In this document: positions 7,921 to 15,809 of the stretch, piece by piece
Position numbering within the stretch: position 1 is the first letter of the stretch
Layout of the letters: each line of letters begins with the position of its first letter
NCBI GenBank assembly: GCA_964462295.1
Contig: CAYWXH010000024.1
Location: 1-24,368, forward strand
Source: JALVIU01 sp964462295
Lineage (GTDB): Bacteria > Atribacterota > JALVIU01
Reading direction: 5' to 3'
Length of the DNA stretch: 24,368 nucleotides
Notes under the pieces: model-generated
Told to the model about the DNA's origin: nothing
What the model saw: the letters and a program-made list of their open reading frames with translations, nothing else
Database searches by the model: none
Translations under genes and position numbers: made by a program

Positions 7921-8448
7921 ATGCCAAAGGTTAAACCAGAAGGGGAATTTAAAGAAAGAGTTGTATTTATAAATAGAGTTAGTAAAGTGGTTAAAGGTGG
8001 AAAGAGGTTTGGTTTTAGTGCACTTGTTGTTGTAGGAAATGAAAATGGGCAGGTAGGATTTGCCTTAGGTAAGGCAAAAGAGGTATCAAGCGCTATCAGA
8101 AAAGGTGTAGAAAAAGCGAAAAAAAATCTTATAAATGTCCCTTTAAAAGGAACTACAATTCCTCATGATATTATAGGTCATTTTGGGGCAAGTAAAATAC
8201 TTTTAAAACCTGCATCCGAGGGTACAGGTGTTATTGCAGAGAGTGCAGTACGTGCTGTGCTTGAGCTTGCAGGTATTAAAGATGTTTTAACAAAGTCACT
8301 TGGAAGTAATAATCCTATAAATCTTGTGCAGGCTACTTACAAGGCCCTATCTGAGATGAGAAATAGAGAAGATTGGCTAAAGATAAGAGGAAAGTTGAGA
8401 GATAAGGTGGAGGTCGAGGCAAATGGAGTACAAGCAAGTCAAAATTAA
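7921..8448 (+). CDS. rpsE: 30S ribosomal protein S5
   Basis: S5 lies at the mRNA entry channel and affects decoding accuracy. The 175-residue product has the N-terminal dsRNA-binding-like domain (FKERVVFINRVSKVVKGGKRFGF region, residues 10-32) and the C-terminal domain with PLKGTTIPHDIIGHFGASK, KPASEGTGVIAESAVRAVLE and SLGSNNPINLVQATYKAL. The last 26 bases overlap rpmD in another frame, so the two are probably translationally coupled. Confidence 0.97.
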   Translation: MPKVKPEGEFKERVVFINRVSKVVKGGKRFGFSALVVVGNENGQVGFALGKAKEVSSAIRKGVEKAKKNLINVPLKGTTIPHDIIGHFGASKILLKPASEGTGVIAESAVRAVLELAGIKDVLTKSLGSNNPINLVQATYKALSEMRNREDWLKIRGKLRDKVEVEANGVQASQN

Positions 8449-8608
8449 ATGGGTAAAGAGTGCAATTGGAAGATCCTATAAACAAAAAAGAACTATCCGT
8501 GCATTAGGACTTACAAAGTTAAATCATGAAGTGGTTAAAGAGCTTACTCCTCAAATAGAGGGTATGATTAGAAAAGTTTCACATCTGGTAAAAGTTGAGG
8601 AAGTTTAA
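8423..8608 (+). CDS. rpmD: 50S ribosomal protein L30
   Basis: L30 is a small, non-universal 50S protein that binds 23S rRNA. The 61-residue product matches the family: VKIKWVKSAIGRSYKQKRTI then LGLTKLNHEV and a C-terminal helix-strand (GMIRKVSHLVKVEEV). Its ATG lies 26 bases before the rpsE stop, with GGAGGTCGAGG upstream inside rpsE. Its position between S5 and L15 is the standard one. Confidence 0.95.
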   Translation: MEYKQVKIKWVKSAIGRSYKQKRTIRALGLTKLNHEVVKELTPQIEGMIRKVSHLVKVEEV

Positions 8609-8625
8609 GAAAGGGGAGATGAACA

Positions 8626-9069
8626 ATGAATCTTGCAAATTTAAATCCTAACCCTGGTGCAAGAAAAGCGCCAAAGCGTGTAGGAAGAGGTACAGGTTCA
8701 GGCCATGGAAAAACTTCTACACGGGGACATAAAGGTCAAAATGCACGCTCTGGTGGAGGAACAAGGCCAGGCTTTGAAGGCGGACAGATGCCTTATATAA
8801 GAAGAATTCCTAAAAGGGGATTTAAAAATATTTCTAAAAAGGAATATGCAGTTGTAAATTTGTATATACTTGAAGAAAGGTTTAACCCTGGAGATGTAGT
8901 AGAAATAAAAACCTTAGAGGAAAAGGGTATAGTAAAAGACATAAAAGATGGAATAAAAATTCTTGGGGAAGGAGAATTAACAAAAGCTCTTACAGTGCGC
9001 GCCCATAAATTTTCCAAAACAGCAGAAGAAAAAATTAAAGCTGTTGGCGGGAAAGTAGAGGTGATATAA
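8626..9069 (+). CDS. rplO: 50S ribosomal protein L15
   Basis: L15 is a late 50S assembly protein with a long basic, glycine-rich N-terminal extension that threads into 23S rRNA. That extension is clear here (GRGTGSGHGKTSTRGHKGQ, then RPGFEGGQMP). The C-terminal globular domain ends with LTVRAHKFSKTAEEKI. Length is 147 residues, as usual. The stop codon is followed directly by the TTG start of secY, with GAGGTGATA inside the L15 end as the secY ribosome binding site. Confidence 0.97.
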   Translation: MNLANLNPNPGARKAPKRVGRGTGSGHGKTSTRGHKGQNARSGGGTRPGFEGGQMPYIRRIPKRGFKNISKKEYAVVNLYILEERFNPGDVVEIKTLEEKGIVKDIKDGIKILGEGELTKALTVRAHKFSKTAEEKIKAVGGKVEVI

Positions 9070-10338
9070 TTGCTAGAAAAATTTCTTAATGTCTTTAAAA
9101 TACCAGACCTAAAAAAGAGAATACTTTTTGTTTTAGCTATGATACTTGTATTCCGGATCGGGGTTCATATCCCCCTTCCCGGAGTCAACGCAAAGGCATT
9201 AAAAGACCTTTTTGCCCAGGGAGGAATACTTAACTTTATAGATCTCTTTGCAGGTGGGGCATTAAAAAGATTTTCTATTTTTGCAATGGGTATAATGCCT
9301 TACATTAATGCATCCATTATAATGCAACTTTTGATTGCTGTAATTCCAGCCCTTGAGAGGCTTTCAAAAGAAGGAGAAGAGGGAAGACAAAAGATTACAA
9401 GTTATATAAGATACGGTACTATAATAGTTGGTGCACTTCAAGCTCTTGGTCTTACTATATGGCTTGAAAATATGGGTGTATTGATAGTTACAGGCCCTCT
9501 TATGAGAATAATGAACATTATTTCTCTAACAGCTGGTACTACATTTTTAATGTGGTTAGGCGAACAGATTACAGACTATGGAATAGGAAATGGTATTTCC
9601 ATTATAATTTTTGCAGGTATTGTAGCAAGACTCCCAAGCCAGCTTGTGATGACAGGGAGACTTGTAGCAGCAGGTGAAGTAAGTATATTTGCATTACTTG
9701 CTCTTATTATTATTTCTGTTCTTGCCATTGCTGGTGTAATAATGGTAGAATTGGGAGAACGGCGAATACCAGTACAATATGCAAAGAGAGTAGTAGGAAG
9801 AAGGGTATATGGTGGCCAGGCTACATACCTTCCACTTAGGGTTAACCAAGCGGGGGTTATCCCTATAATCTTTGCAATAGCTGTCTTGATGTTACCAGGA
9901 ACACTTGCACAGTTTTTTCAAACATCAGAGAGTATGCAACAATTTAATAGATTATTCTCACCAGGCACACCACTTTATATAATTGTCTATGCACTTCTTA
10001 TTATATTCTTTACTTATTTCTATACTGCTATATCTTTTAACCCTCAGAATGTAGCGGAAAATATGCAAAAATATGGTGGATTTATCCCAGGTATAAGACC
10101 TGGAAAGCCTACCGCTGCTTATATTGAGAGAATTTTATCTAGGGTGACATTGCCAGGTGCTATATTTCTTGCCTTAGTTGCTATTTTGCCTACAATTTTA
10201 ATGAAACTTACCAATATAACTACTTTTTATTTAGGTGGCACTTCACTTCTCATTATGGTAGGTGTAGCACTTGAGACAATAAGGCAGATAGAGGCACATC
10301 TGTCTATGAGACACTATGAAGGATTTTTGAAAGGATAG
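9070..10338 (+). CDS. secY: Protein translocase subunit SecY
   Basis: SecY is the channel of the Sec translocon, the ten-helix membrane protein through which proteins are exported or inserted. The 422-residue product begins with a short cytosolic segment and a hydrophobic first helix (about residues 17-36), ending in the conserved HIPLPGV. Other signatures are GIMPYINASIIMQLL (helix 2), TDYGIGNGISIIIFAGI, GGQATYLPLRVNQAGVIPIIFA and QNVAENMQKYGGFIPGIRPG (last cytosolic loops). The start is TTG at 9070, directly after the rplO stop, served by GAGG at 9059-9062. Its place between L15 and adk is the usual spc arrangement. Confidence 0.97.
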   Translation: MLEKFLNVFKIPDLKKRILFVLAMILVFRIGVHIPLPGVNAKALKDLFAQGGILNFIDLFAGGALKRFSIFAMGIMPYINASIIMQLLIAVIPALERLSKEGEEGRQKITSYIRYGTIIVGALQALGLTIWLENMGVLIVTGPLMRIMNIISLTAGTTFLMWLGEQITDYGIGNGISIIIFAGIVARLPSQLVMTGRLVAAGEVSIFALLALIIISVLAIAGVIMVELGERRIPVQYAKRVVGRRVYGGQATYLPLRVNQAGVIPIIFAIAVLMLPGTLAQFFQTSESMQQFNRLFSPGTPLYIIVYALLIIFFTYFYTAISFNPQNVAENMQKYGGFIPGIRPGKPTAAYIERILSRVTLPGAIFLALVAILPTILMKLTNITTFYLGGTSLLIMVGVALETIRQIEAHLSMRHYEGFLKG

Positions 10339-10348
10339 AGGTGGCATC

Positions 10349-10993
10349 ATGAACTTTGTATTTTTGGGAATGCCAGGCGCAGGAAAAGGAACACAGGCAA
10401 AGATAATAAGTAAAAAATACGATATACCTCACATATCTACAGGGGATATTTTGAGAGAAGCTGTAGCCAATAAAACAGAATTAGGGCTTAAGGCAAAAAA
10501 ATATATGGATGAAGGAGCATTGGTGCCTGATGAGTTAGTGGTTTCTTTGGTAGAGGAAAGATTGAAACAACCTGATTGTGAGAAGGGATTTATCTTAGAC
10601 GGGTTCCCGAGAAATGTAGAGCAGGCAAAGGTCTTAGAAGATATGTTAAGTAGAATTGATAAGAATTTGGATGCTGTATTCTTTTTCTCTCTAAAGGAAG
10701 ATGTGGTTGTTAAAAGACTTACAGCACGGAGAGTATGTAGTAAATGTGGTGCTGTGTATAATATGTTGTACAATCCTCCTAAGGTAGAAGGGGTTTGTGA
10801 CCTATGTGGAGGAAAGCTTATAATAAGAGATGATGATAGAGAAGAGGTAGTTAGAAATAGATTAGTTACTTATAATAAAGAGACAGCACCAGTTATTACA
10901 TTCTATATGAAAAAGGGTATTTTGCATACTATAGATGCATCTTTGTCTGTAGAAGAAGTTACAAAAGAGATTGAGAAACATATAGGTAAATGA
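10349..10993 (+). CDS. adk: Adenylate kinase, zinc-lid type
   Basis: Adenylate kinase converts ATP plus AMP to two ADP in the cytosol. The 214-residue product has the P-loop GMPGAGKGT (residues 7-15), the AMP-binding region with STGDILRE (30-37) and DGFPR (84-88), and a long lid domain. The lid carries four cysteines, Cys130, Cys133, Cys150 and Cys153, the zinc-binding form common in Gram-positive and thermophilic bacteria. ATG follows GAGGTGGC. The TGA stop overlaps the map start as ATGA, implying coupling. Confidence 0.97.
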   Translation: MNFVFLGMPGAGKGTQAKIISKKYDIPHISTGDILREAVANKTELGLKAKKYMDEGALVPDELVVSLVEERLKQPDCEKGFILDGFPRNVEQAKVLEDMLSRIDKNLDAVFFFSLKEDVVVKRLTARRVCSKCGAVYNMLYNPPKVEGVCDLCGGKLIIRDDDREEVVRNRLVTYNKETAPVITFYMKKGILHTIDASLSVEEVTKEIEKHIGK

Positions 10994-11760
10994 TTATAAT
11001 AAAATCAAAACGTGAAATAGATTTAATGAGAGAGAGTAATAGAATAGCAGGAGGAGTAATTAGAGTTATTGCAGAGAACATAAAACCAGGGATAACTACT
11101 TTAGAGCTTGACAAAATTGCAGAAAGGTATATAATTTCTGAAGGTGCAACACCAGCCTTTAAAGGATATAAATTACATGACTCTCAGAAAGGTTTTCCGG
11201 GGAGCATCTGTGCATCTGTAAATGATGAAGTAGTGCATGGAATCCCCGGATCTTATGTGCTTAAAGAGGGAGATATACTTAGTGTGGATGTAGGTACATT
11301 AAAAAATGGTTTTTACGGGGACACAGCTTATACCTTTCCTGTAGGTGAAATATCTGATAAGGCAAAAGAACTTTTAAAAGTTACAAAAGATGCTTTATAT
11401 ATTGGCATTGATCAGGCAAGGCCAAAAAATAGAATTGGGGATATATCTTTTGCTATTCAATCTTATGTAGAAAAACATGGTTTTTCTGTGGTTAGGGAAT
11501 ATGTGGGACATGGGATAGGTCGGTCACTACATGAGGATCCACAGGTGCCAAATTATGGGCGGAGGGGCGTAGGTCCATTATTAAGACAGAATATGACCAT
11601 AGCAATTGAACCCATGGTAAATATTGGAACTTATGAGGTTAAGGTAAAACCTAATGGTTGGACTGTAGCTACTAAGGATGGGAGTCTTTCTGCTCATTTT
11701 GAGCATACAATAGTTATAGGACCAGATGGTCCTGAAATTCTTTCAGATTGGGGTATTTAA
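10990..11760 (+). CDS. map: Methionine aminopeptidase, type I
   Basis: This enzyme removes the N-terminal methionine from new proteins. The 256-residue product shows all five metal ligands: Asp100 (SVDVGT), Asp111 (GDTAYTF), His174 (GHGIGRSLHE), Glu207 (AIEPM) and Glu238 (HFEHT). The substrate-contacting His83 (VVHGIP) is also present. Length fits the short type Ia form without a zinc-finger extension. The start overlaps the adk stop by four bases; no separate strong Shine-Dalgarno site is seen, so translation probably depends on coupling. A promoter-like sequence lies inside the gene (see 11108-11135). Confidence 0.97.
   Translation: MIIIKSKREIDLMRESNRIAGGVIRVIAENIKPGITTLELDKIAERYIISEGATPAFKGYKLHDSQKGFPGSICASVNDEVVHGIPGSYVLKEGDILSVDVGTLKNGFYGDTAYTFPVGEISDKAKELLKVTKDALYIGIDQARPKNRIGDISFAIQSYVEKHGFSVVREYVGHGIGRSLHEDPQVPNYGRRGVGPLLRQNMTIAIEPMVNIGTYEVKVKPNGWTVATKDGSLSAHFEHTIVIGPDGPEILSDWGI
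11108..11135 (+). promoter_or_regulatory. Candidate internal sigma-70-type promoter inside map
   Basis: TTGACA at 11108-11113 and TATAAT at 11130-11135 are exact consensus hexamers separated by 16 bases. A start near 11142 would transcribe the rest of map and then infA-rpmJ-rpsM-rpsK-rpsD-rpoA-rplQ, giving the alpha cluster its own supply. Against this, the -35 hexamer falls in codons for the conserved map segment LELDK, so codon conservation may have produced it. This is a sequence match only. Confidence 0.4.
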
Positions 11761-11800
11761 AGTGATTTTAAAAAAGGGTCGAGGAGGGATGATTTAAATA

Positions 11801-12019
11801 ATGGCAAAAGATGCTATTACTGTAGAAGGTAAAGTTTTAGAAGCTTTACCAAATGGAATGTTTAAGGTAGAAATAAGAGAGGGAATTACTATATTGGCTC
11901 ATATATCTGGCAAGATAAGGATGAATTTTATTAAAATATTACCGGGCGATAAAGTAAAGGTAGAACTTACTCCTTATGACCCTACAAAAGGAAGAATAGT
12001 TTATAGATATAAAAAATAA
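11801..12019 (+). CDS. infA: Translation initiation factor IF-1
   Basis: IF-1 is a single OB-fold protein that blocks the ribosomal A site during initiation. The 72-residue product has the usual length and sequence: MAKDAITVEGKVLEALPNGMF, then ISGKIRMNFIKILPGDKVKVELTPYDPTKGRIVYR-type blocks. AGGAGG at 11782-11787 lies 13 bases before the ATG, longer than for its neighbours. A 40-base gap separates it from map, one of the largest inside the block, but no promoter is visible in that gap itself. Confidence 0.97.
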   Translation: MAKDAITVEGKVLEALPNGMFKVEIREGITILAHISGKIRMNFIKILPGDKVKVELTPYDPTKGRIVYRYKK

Positions 12020-12046
12020 ATAGATTTCTTAGGAGGTTGATTTAAG

Positions 12047-12160
12047 ATGAAAGTGAAGCCATCTGTAAAAAAGAGATGTGAGAAGTGTAAGATTATTAAA
12101 AGACATGGCAAAGTTATGGTAATTTGTTCTAATCCGAGACATAAGCAGAGACAAGGTTAG
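12047..12160 (+). CDS. rpmJ: 50S ribosomal protein L36, zinc-binding form
   Basis: This 37-residue gene begins MKVKPSVKKRCEKCK, contains KRHGKVMVICSNPRHKQRQG and ends in TAG. Cys11, Cys14, Cys27 and His32 form the classic L36 zinc site. L36 is the smallest 50S protein, near the peptidyl-transferase region. AGGAGG at 12031-12036 precedes the ATG by ten bases, and the gene sits between infA and rpsM as in most bacteria. Confidence 0.97.
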   Translation: MKVKPSVKKRCEKCKIIKRHGKVMVICSNPRHKQRQG

Positions 12161-12176
12161 AAAGGAGGTAAGATAA

Positions 12177-12557
12177 GTGGCACGTATTGCAGGTATAGAT
12201 TTACCAAAGGAAAAGCGCGTAGAGATAGGTCTTACCTATATATTTGGTATAGGTCTTTCCACTTCTAAAAAGATTCTTGCTCAAACAGGTGTAAATCCAG
12301 ATACACGGGTAAAAGACCTTACAGAGGAAGATATCGCTAAACTTAGGGATGTTATAGAGAAAGAATATAAAGTTGAAGGTGAATTGAGAAGTGAGATTGC
12401 AAATAATATAAAAAGATTAATGGATATAGGTTGTTACCGCGGCATAAGGCATAGACGTGGGCTTCCTGTTAGGGGGCAGCGCACAAAGACAAATGCAAGG
12501 ACTAGAAAAGGTCCAAGAAAGACAGTTGGTGGAAAGAAGAAAAAGGTCAAGAAATAA
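12177..12557 (+). CDS. rpsM: 30S ribosomal protein S13
   Basis: S13 is in the 30S head, contacts P-site tRNA and bridges to the 50S subunit. The 126-residue product begins MARIAGIDLPKEKRVEIGLTYI, has the helix-two-turn-helix region, and the basic C-terminal tail HRRGLPVRGQRTKTNART followed by a lysine-rich end. The start is GTG at 12177, preceded by AAAGGAGGT. Confidence 0.97.
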   Translation: MARIAGIDLPKEKRVEIGLTYIFGIGLSTSKKILAQTGVNPDTRVKDLTEEDIAKLRDVIEKEYKVEGELRSEIANNIKRLMDIGCYRGIRHRRGLPVRGQRTKTNARTRKGPRKTVGGKKKKVKK

Positions 12558-12576
12558 TCAGGGAGGTTAGATTAAG

Positions 12577-12966
12577 TTGGCTAAGAGGAGAAAAAGAAGG
12601 ACTAAAAGAGAAAAGAGAAATATTGAAAAAGGAATTGCTCACATACAGTGTACCTTTAATAATACAATAGTTTCTATTACAGATATGGATGGTAATGTTT
12701 TGTGTTGGGCTAGTGCTGGTAGTGTAGGTTTTAAGGGTTCAAGGAAGAGTACTCCATTTGCTGCTCAGGTTACTGCAGAGGCAGCTGCCAAAAAGGCCCT
12801 TGATATGGGTTTAAAGAGAATAGAGACCTATGTAAAAGGTCCTGGTGCAGGCCGTGAAACTGCTATAAGAGCTTTGCAGGCAGCTGGATTAGAGATCAGC
12901 GTAATAAAAGATGTTACACCCATTCCCCATAATGGATGTAGACCACCAAAGCAGAGAAGAGTATAG
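12577..12966 (+). CDS. rpsK: 30S ribosomal protein S11
   Basis: S11 is on the 30S platform near the mRNA exit. The 129-residue product has a basic start, then GIAHIQCTFNNTIVSITD, GSRKSTPFAAQ, VKGPGAGRETAIRAL and the invariant C-terminal DVTPIPHNGCRPPKQRRV. The start is TTG at 12577 with GGGAGG upstream; no ATG lies near. It follows rpsM in the usual alpha-cluster order. Confidence 0.97.
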   Translation: MAKRRKRRTKREKRNIEKGIAHIQCTFNNTIVSITDMDGNVLCWASAGSVGFKGSRKSTPFAAQVTAEAAAKKALDMGLKRIETYVKGPGAGRETAIRALQAAGLEISVIKDVTPIPHNGCRPPKQRRV

Positions 12967-12983
12967 GATAAGGAGGTAATTGC

Positions 12984-13613
12984 ATGGCTAAATATAACGA
13001 CGCAGTTTGTAGACTCTGCAGAAGAGAAGGGATGAAACTATATTTAAAAGGAGAAAAATGTTATAGTCCTAAATGTATACTTGAAAAGAGACCATATCCT
13101 CCAGGAAAGGGTTCAGATAGAGGAGGGAGAAGGGCAAAGGCTTCAGACTATGGAATACGTTTAAGAGAGAAACAGAAGGCAAGACGTATATATGGAGTAA
13201 TGGAAAAACAATTTAGGCGTTACTTTGATATGGCATCTCGTGAAAAGGGCTTAACAGGTGAAAATCTTCTTAGGCTTTTGGAAAGGCGTTTAGACAATGT
13301 AGTATATAGATTAGGTTTTGCTTCTTCTCGAAGAGAGGCTCGTCAGCTTGTATCCCATGGTCATTTCCTTATAAATGGGAGAAGCACTAATGTTCCTTCT
13401 TATCTTGTAAAAGTTGGGGACGAGATAAAGGTAAAAGAGAAGAGCAAAGATATAGAACCCATACAAAGAGGTTTAAGCTACGAAAGAAATGTACCTTCTT
13501 GGTTAGAATTGGATGGTGATGCCTTAACCGGAAAGGTACTTGATTTTCCAAAGAGAGAAGATATTGATATTGATATAAATGAGCAGATGATAGTAGAATT
13601 CTATTCCCGTTAA
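12984..13613 (+). CDS. rpsD: 30S ribosomal protein S4, zinc-binding form
   Basis: S4 starts assembly of the 16S 5' domain and, in several bacteria, represses its own operon. The 209-residue product has N-terminal cysteines Cys9, Cys12, Cys26 and Cys31, the zinc-containing version of the fold, and a clear S4 RNA-binding domain (RLDNVVYRLGFASSRREARQ, then VSHGHFLINGR). AAGGAGG precedes the ATG by seven bases. Its stop at 13611-13613 is just before the rpoA ribosome binding site. Some bacteria carry a second, cysteine-free S4 for zinc starvation; none is seen here. Confidence 0.97.
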   Translation: MAKYNDAVCRLCRREGMKLYLKGEKCYSPKCILEKRPYPPGKGSDRGGRRAKASDYGIRLREKQKARRIYGVMEKQFRRYFDMASREKGLTGENLLRLLERRLDNVVYRLGFASSRREARQLVSHGHFLINGRSTNVPSYLVKVGDEIKVKEKSKDIEPIQRGLSYERNVPSWLELDGDALTGKVLDFPKREDIDIDINEQMIVEFYSR

Positions 13614-13624
13614 TGGAGGGGTTA

Positions 13625-14605
13625 ATGTTCACACTGGATATGATAGAGGTTTCTTCTCTGGAGTCTAATGAGAAGTATGGAAAAATACAGATCTCTCCTT
13701 TAGAGAGAGGTTATGGTTATACTATAGGGAATTCTTTGAGGAGAGTGCTGATCTCTTCTTTAGAAGGTGCTGCTATAACTCACATAGAGATCACAGTAAA
13801 TAGCACAGGAGAGATAATTTCCCATGAATTTTCTACTATACATGGCTTAAAAGAAGATATGACTGAACTTATCCTTAATCTTAAAGGGGTAAGACTTAAG
13901 CTTCACTCCGATGAGCCTGTAACTATGGAACTAAAGTATAAGGGAGAAGGAATTATCCGTGCAGGTGACATTTCGACACCTTCGGAAGTGGAAATACTTA
14001 ACCCAGATTATTATATAGCTACCGCTAATGAAGATGCCGACATTGTAATTAATATGGTAGTAAAAAAGGGTAAGGGGTATGTGCCAAGTGACTTGAATAA
14101 AGATAGTTCTTTACCTGTAACATATATTCCTATAGATTCTATATTTTCACCTATTAAAAAGGTAAATTTTGTAGTAGAAAATACGCGAGTAGAAAATATG
14201 ACAGATTTTGAAAAATTAACCTTTGAAATATGGACAGATGGGAGTATTACACCAGAAGATGCAATAGTAGAATCTGTAAAAATTCTTGTAAGTTATCTTA
14301 CAAAATTCTTGGCACTTTCTTCCCAAGAGGAAGATATTATAATAGGAAAACAAGAAACACCTTCAGGAGGAGATGAGAGTAAGTTACTTAAGAAGACCAT
14401 AGAAGAGATGGATTTATCTGTAAGGGCTTATAACTGTTTAAAGAAGGCCAATATAAATACTGTAGGAGACCTTATAAAGTATAGGCCTCAAGATCTTTTG
14501 AAGGTGAGAAATCTTGGCAAAAAGACATTAAAAGAAATAATGGATAAACTATCAAGCATGGATTTATCTTTAAGTAATGATGATTCAGGAGGAGAAAAGG
14601 TATGA
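13625..14605 (+). CDS. rpoA: DNA-directed RNA polymerase subunit alpha
   Basis: The alpha subunit starts polymerase assembly and contacts promoter UP elements and activators. The 326-residue product has an N-terminal dimerization domain (about residues 1-230, with ISPLERGYGYTIGNSLRRVL and EFSTIHGLKEDM) and a C-terminal helix-hairpin-helix domain (about 260-312, DLSVRAYNCLKKANINTVGDL and VRNLGKKTLKEI), joined by an acidic linker. I chose ATG at 13625 because GGAGG at 13615-13619 fits it with five bases of spacing. The upstream in-frame ATG at 13613, overlapping the rpsD stop, has no ribosome binding site. Its TGA overlaps the rplQ start as ATGA. Confidence 0.96.
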   Translation: MFTLDMIEVSSLESNEKYGKIQISPLERGYGYTIGNSLRRVLISSLEGAAITHIEITVNSTGEIISHEFSTIHGLKEDMTELILNLKGVRLKLHSDEPVTMELKYKGEGIIRAGDISTPSEVEILNPDYYIATANEDADIVINMVVKKGKGYVPSDLNKDSSLPVTYIPIDSIFSPIKKVNFVVENTRVENMTDFEKLTFEIWTDGSITPEDAIVESVKILVSYLTKFLALSSQEEDIIIGKQETPSGGDESKLLKKTIEEMDLSVRAYNCLKKANINTVGDLIKYRPQDLLKVRNLGKKTLKEIMDKLSSMDLSLSNDDSGGEKV

Positions 14606-14985
14606 GACATAAAAAGAAAAAGTTAAAATTTAATAAGACTCAAGCCCATAGAGATGCTATGTTTAGAAATCTTGCAACATCAGTTATAGAACATAAGAAG
14701 GTGGTAACTACTCTTGCAAAGGCAAAGGCTGTTAAACCTATAGTAGAAAAGATGATTACACTTGGAAAAAAGGTTAATGAATATAAAGAACAGCAACCAG
14801 ATAAAGCCTTACATTATAAAAGACAGGTTTTTTCTTATTTGAAAACAAGAAAATCTGCCACTATTCTTTTTGATGAAATTGCACCGAAATTTCAAGAGAG
14901 AAATGGTGGATACACAAGAATAGTAAAATTAGGATTTAGAAAAGGTGATGGTGCCCCACAGGCTCTAATAGAAATTATTGAGTGA
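14602..14985 (+). CDS. rplQ: 50S ribosomal protein L17
   Basis: L17 is a 50S protein near the tunnel exit and the last ribosomal gene of the cluster. The 127-residue product begins MRHKKKKLKFNKTQAHRDAM, a variant of the canonical RKLGRTSAHR start, and has NLATSVIEHKKVVTTLAKAKAVKP and the C-terminal NGGYTRIVKLGFRKGDGAPQAL. GGAGGAGAAAAGG inside the end of rpoA is its ribosome binding site. The stop shares one base with ecfA1, so translation continues without a gap into the transporter genes. Confidence 0.97.
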   Translation: MRHKKKKLKFNKTQAHRDAMFRNLATSVIEHKKVVTTLAKAKAVKPIVEKMITLGKKVNEYKEQQPDKALHYKRQVFSYLKTRKSATILFDEIAPKFQERNGGYTRIVKLGFRKGDGAPQALIEIIE

Positions 14986-15809
14986 TGTTTATACATCTTA
15001 AAGATGTATTCTTTGCTTATGATAAGGGCAAAGAAAGTAAAGATGTATTAAAAAATATAAATATTGAGATAAAAAAGGGAGAATTTATAACTATAGTAGG
15101 ACCAAATGGTTCTGGAAAATCTACCCTTGCTAAGCTTTTAAATGCAATCTACATCCCCCGAAAGGGGGATGTTTTCATTAGTGGTTACAATACTAAAGAT
15201 GAACAATATTTATGGGATATAAGAAGAAAAGTAGGAATGGTTTTTCAAAACCCTGATAATCAAATTGTAGCAAGTGTAGTCGAAAACGATGTAGCATTTG
15301 GTTTGGAAAATTTAGGCCTATCCCCTTCTTATATAAGGAAAAAGGTAGATGAGGTACTTGAGATGGTAGGCCTTTTAGAATATAAAAAGAGTGAGCCTCA
15401 TTACCTTTCTGGAGGACAGAAGCAGAGACTTGCAATAGCAGGGGTTTTGGCTATGGAACCCGATTGTATAGTGTTTGATGAACCTACCTCTATGTTGGAC
15501 CCTAAAGGAAGGAAAGAGGTATTAGAATTAGTTAAAAAATTGAATAAAGATAAAGGAATTACTGTTATTTTTATAACACAGGATATGGAAGAGGTTTTGC
15601 TTTCAGAGAGGGTAATAGCCCTCCTTGATGGAGAAATAAAATTTGACGATGCTTCTCCTTTATTATTTTCTGATGTTTCTCTTTTAGATAAACTTTCCCT
15701 TTCTCTTACTAGAATAGGAGAGATAGTGCAAGCATTAAAAAAAGAAGGTTTTTCTATTCCTGAAAATATCATAAGGAGAAAAGATCTTATTAATTTCCTA
15801 TGCAGATAA
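14985..15809 (+). CDS. ecfA1: ECF transporter ATPase EcfA1
   Basis: This is one of the two ABC ATPases of the energy-coupling module that powers uptake of vitamins or metal ions through exchangeable S components. The 274-residue product has Walker A GPNGSGKST (39-47), Q-loop FQNPDNQ (87-93), signature LSGGQ (141-145) and Walker B IVFDEP (162-167) with TSMLDP after it. The switch-loop histidine is replaced by glutamine: FITQDMEE, Gln199, codon at 15579-15581. ATG at 14985 overlaps the rplQ TGA by one base; an in-frame GTG at 14982 is an alternative start one codon longer. It pairs with the next gene to form a heterodimer, by family knowledge. Confidence 0.94.
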   Translation: MFIHLKDVFFAYDKGKESKDVLKNINIEIKKGEFITIVGPNGSGKSTLAKLLNAIYIPRKGDVFISGYNTKDEQYLWDIRRKVGMVFQNPDNQIVASVVENDVAFGLENLGLSPSYIRKKVDEVLEMVGLLEYKKSEPHYLSGGQKQRLAIAGVLAMEPDCIVFDEPTSMLDPKGRKEVLELVKKLNKDKGITVIFITQDMEEVLLSERVIALLDGEIKFDDASPLLFSDVSLLDKLSLSLTRIGEIVQALKKEGFSIPENIIRRKDLINFLCR

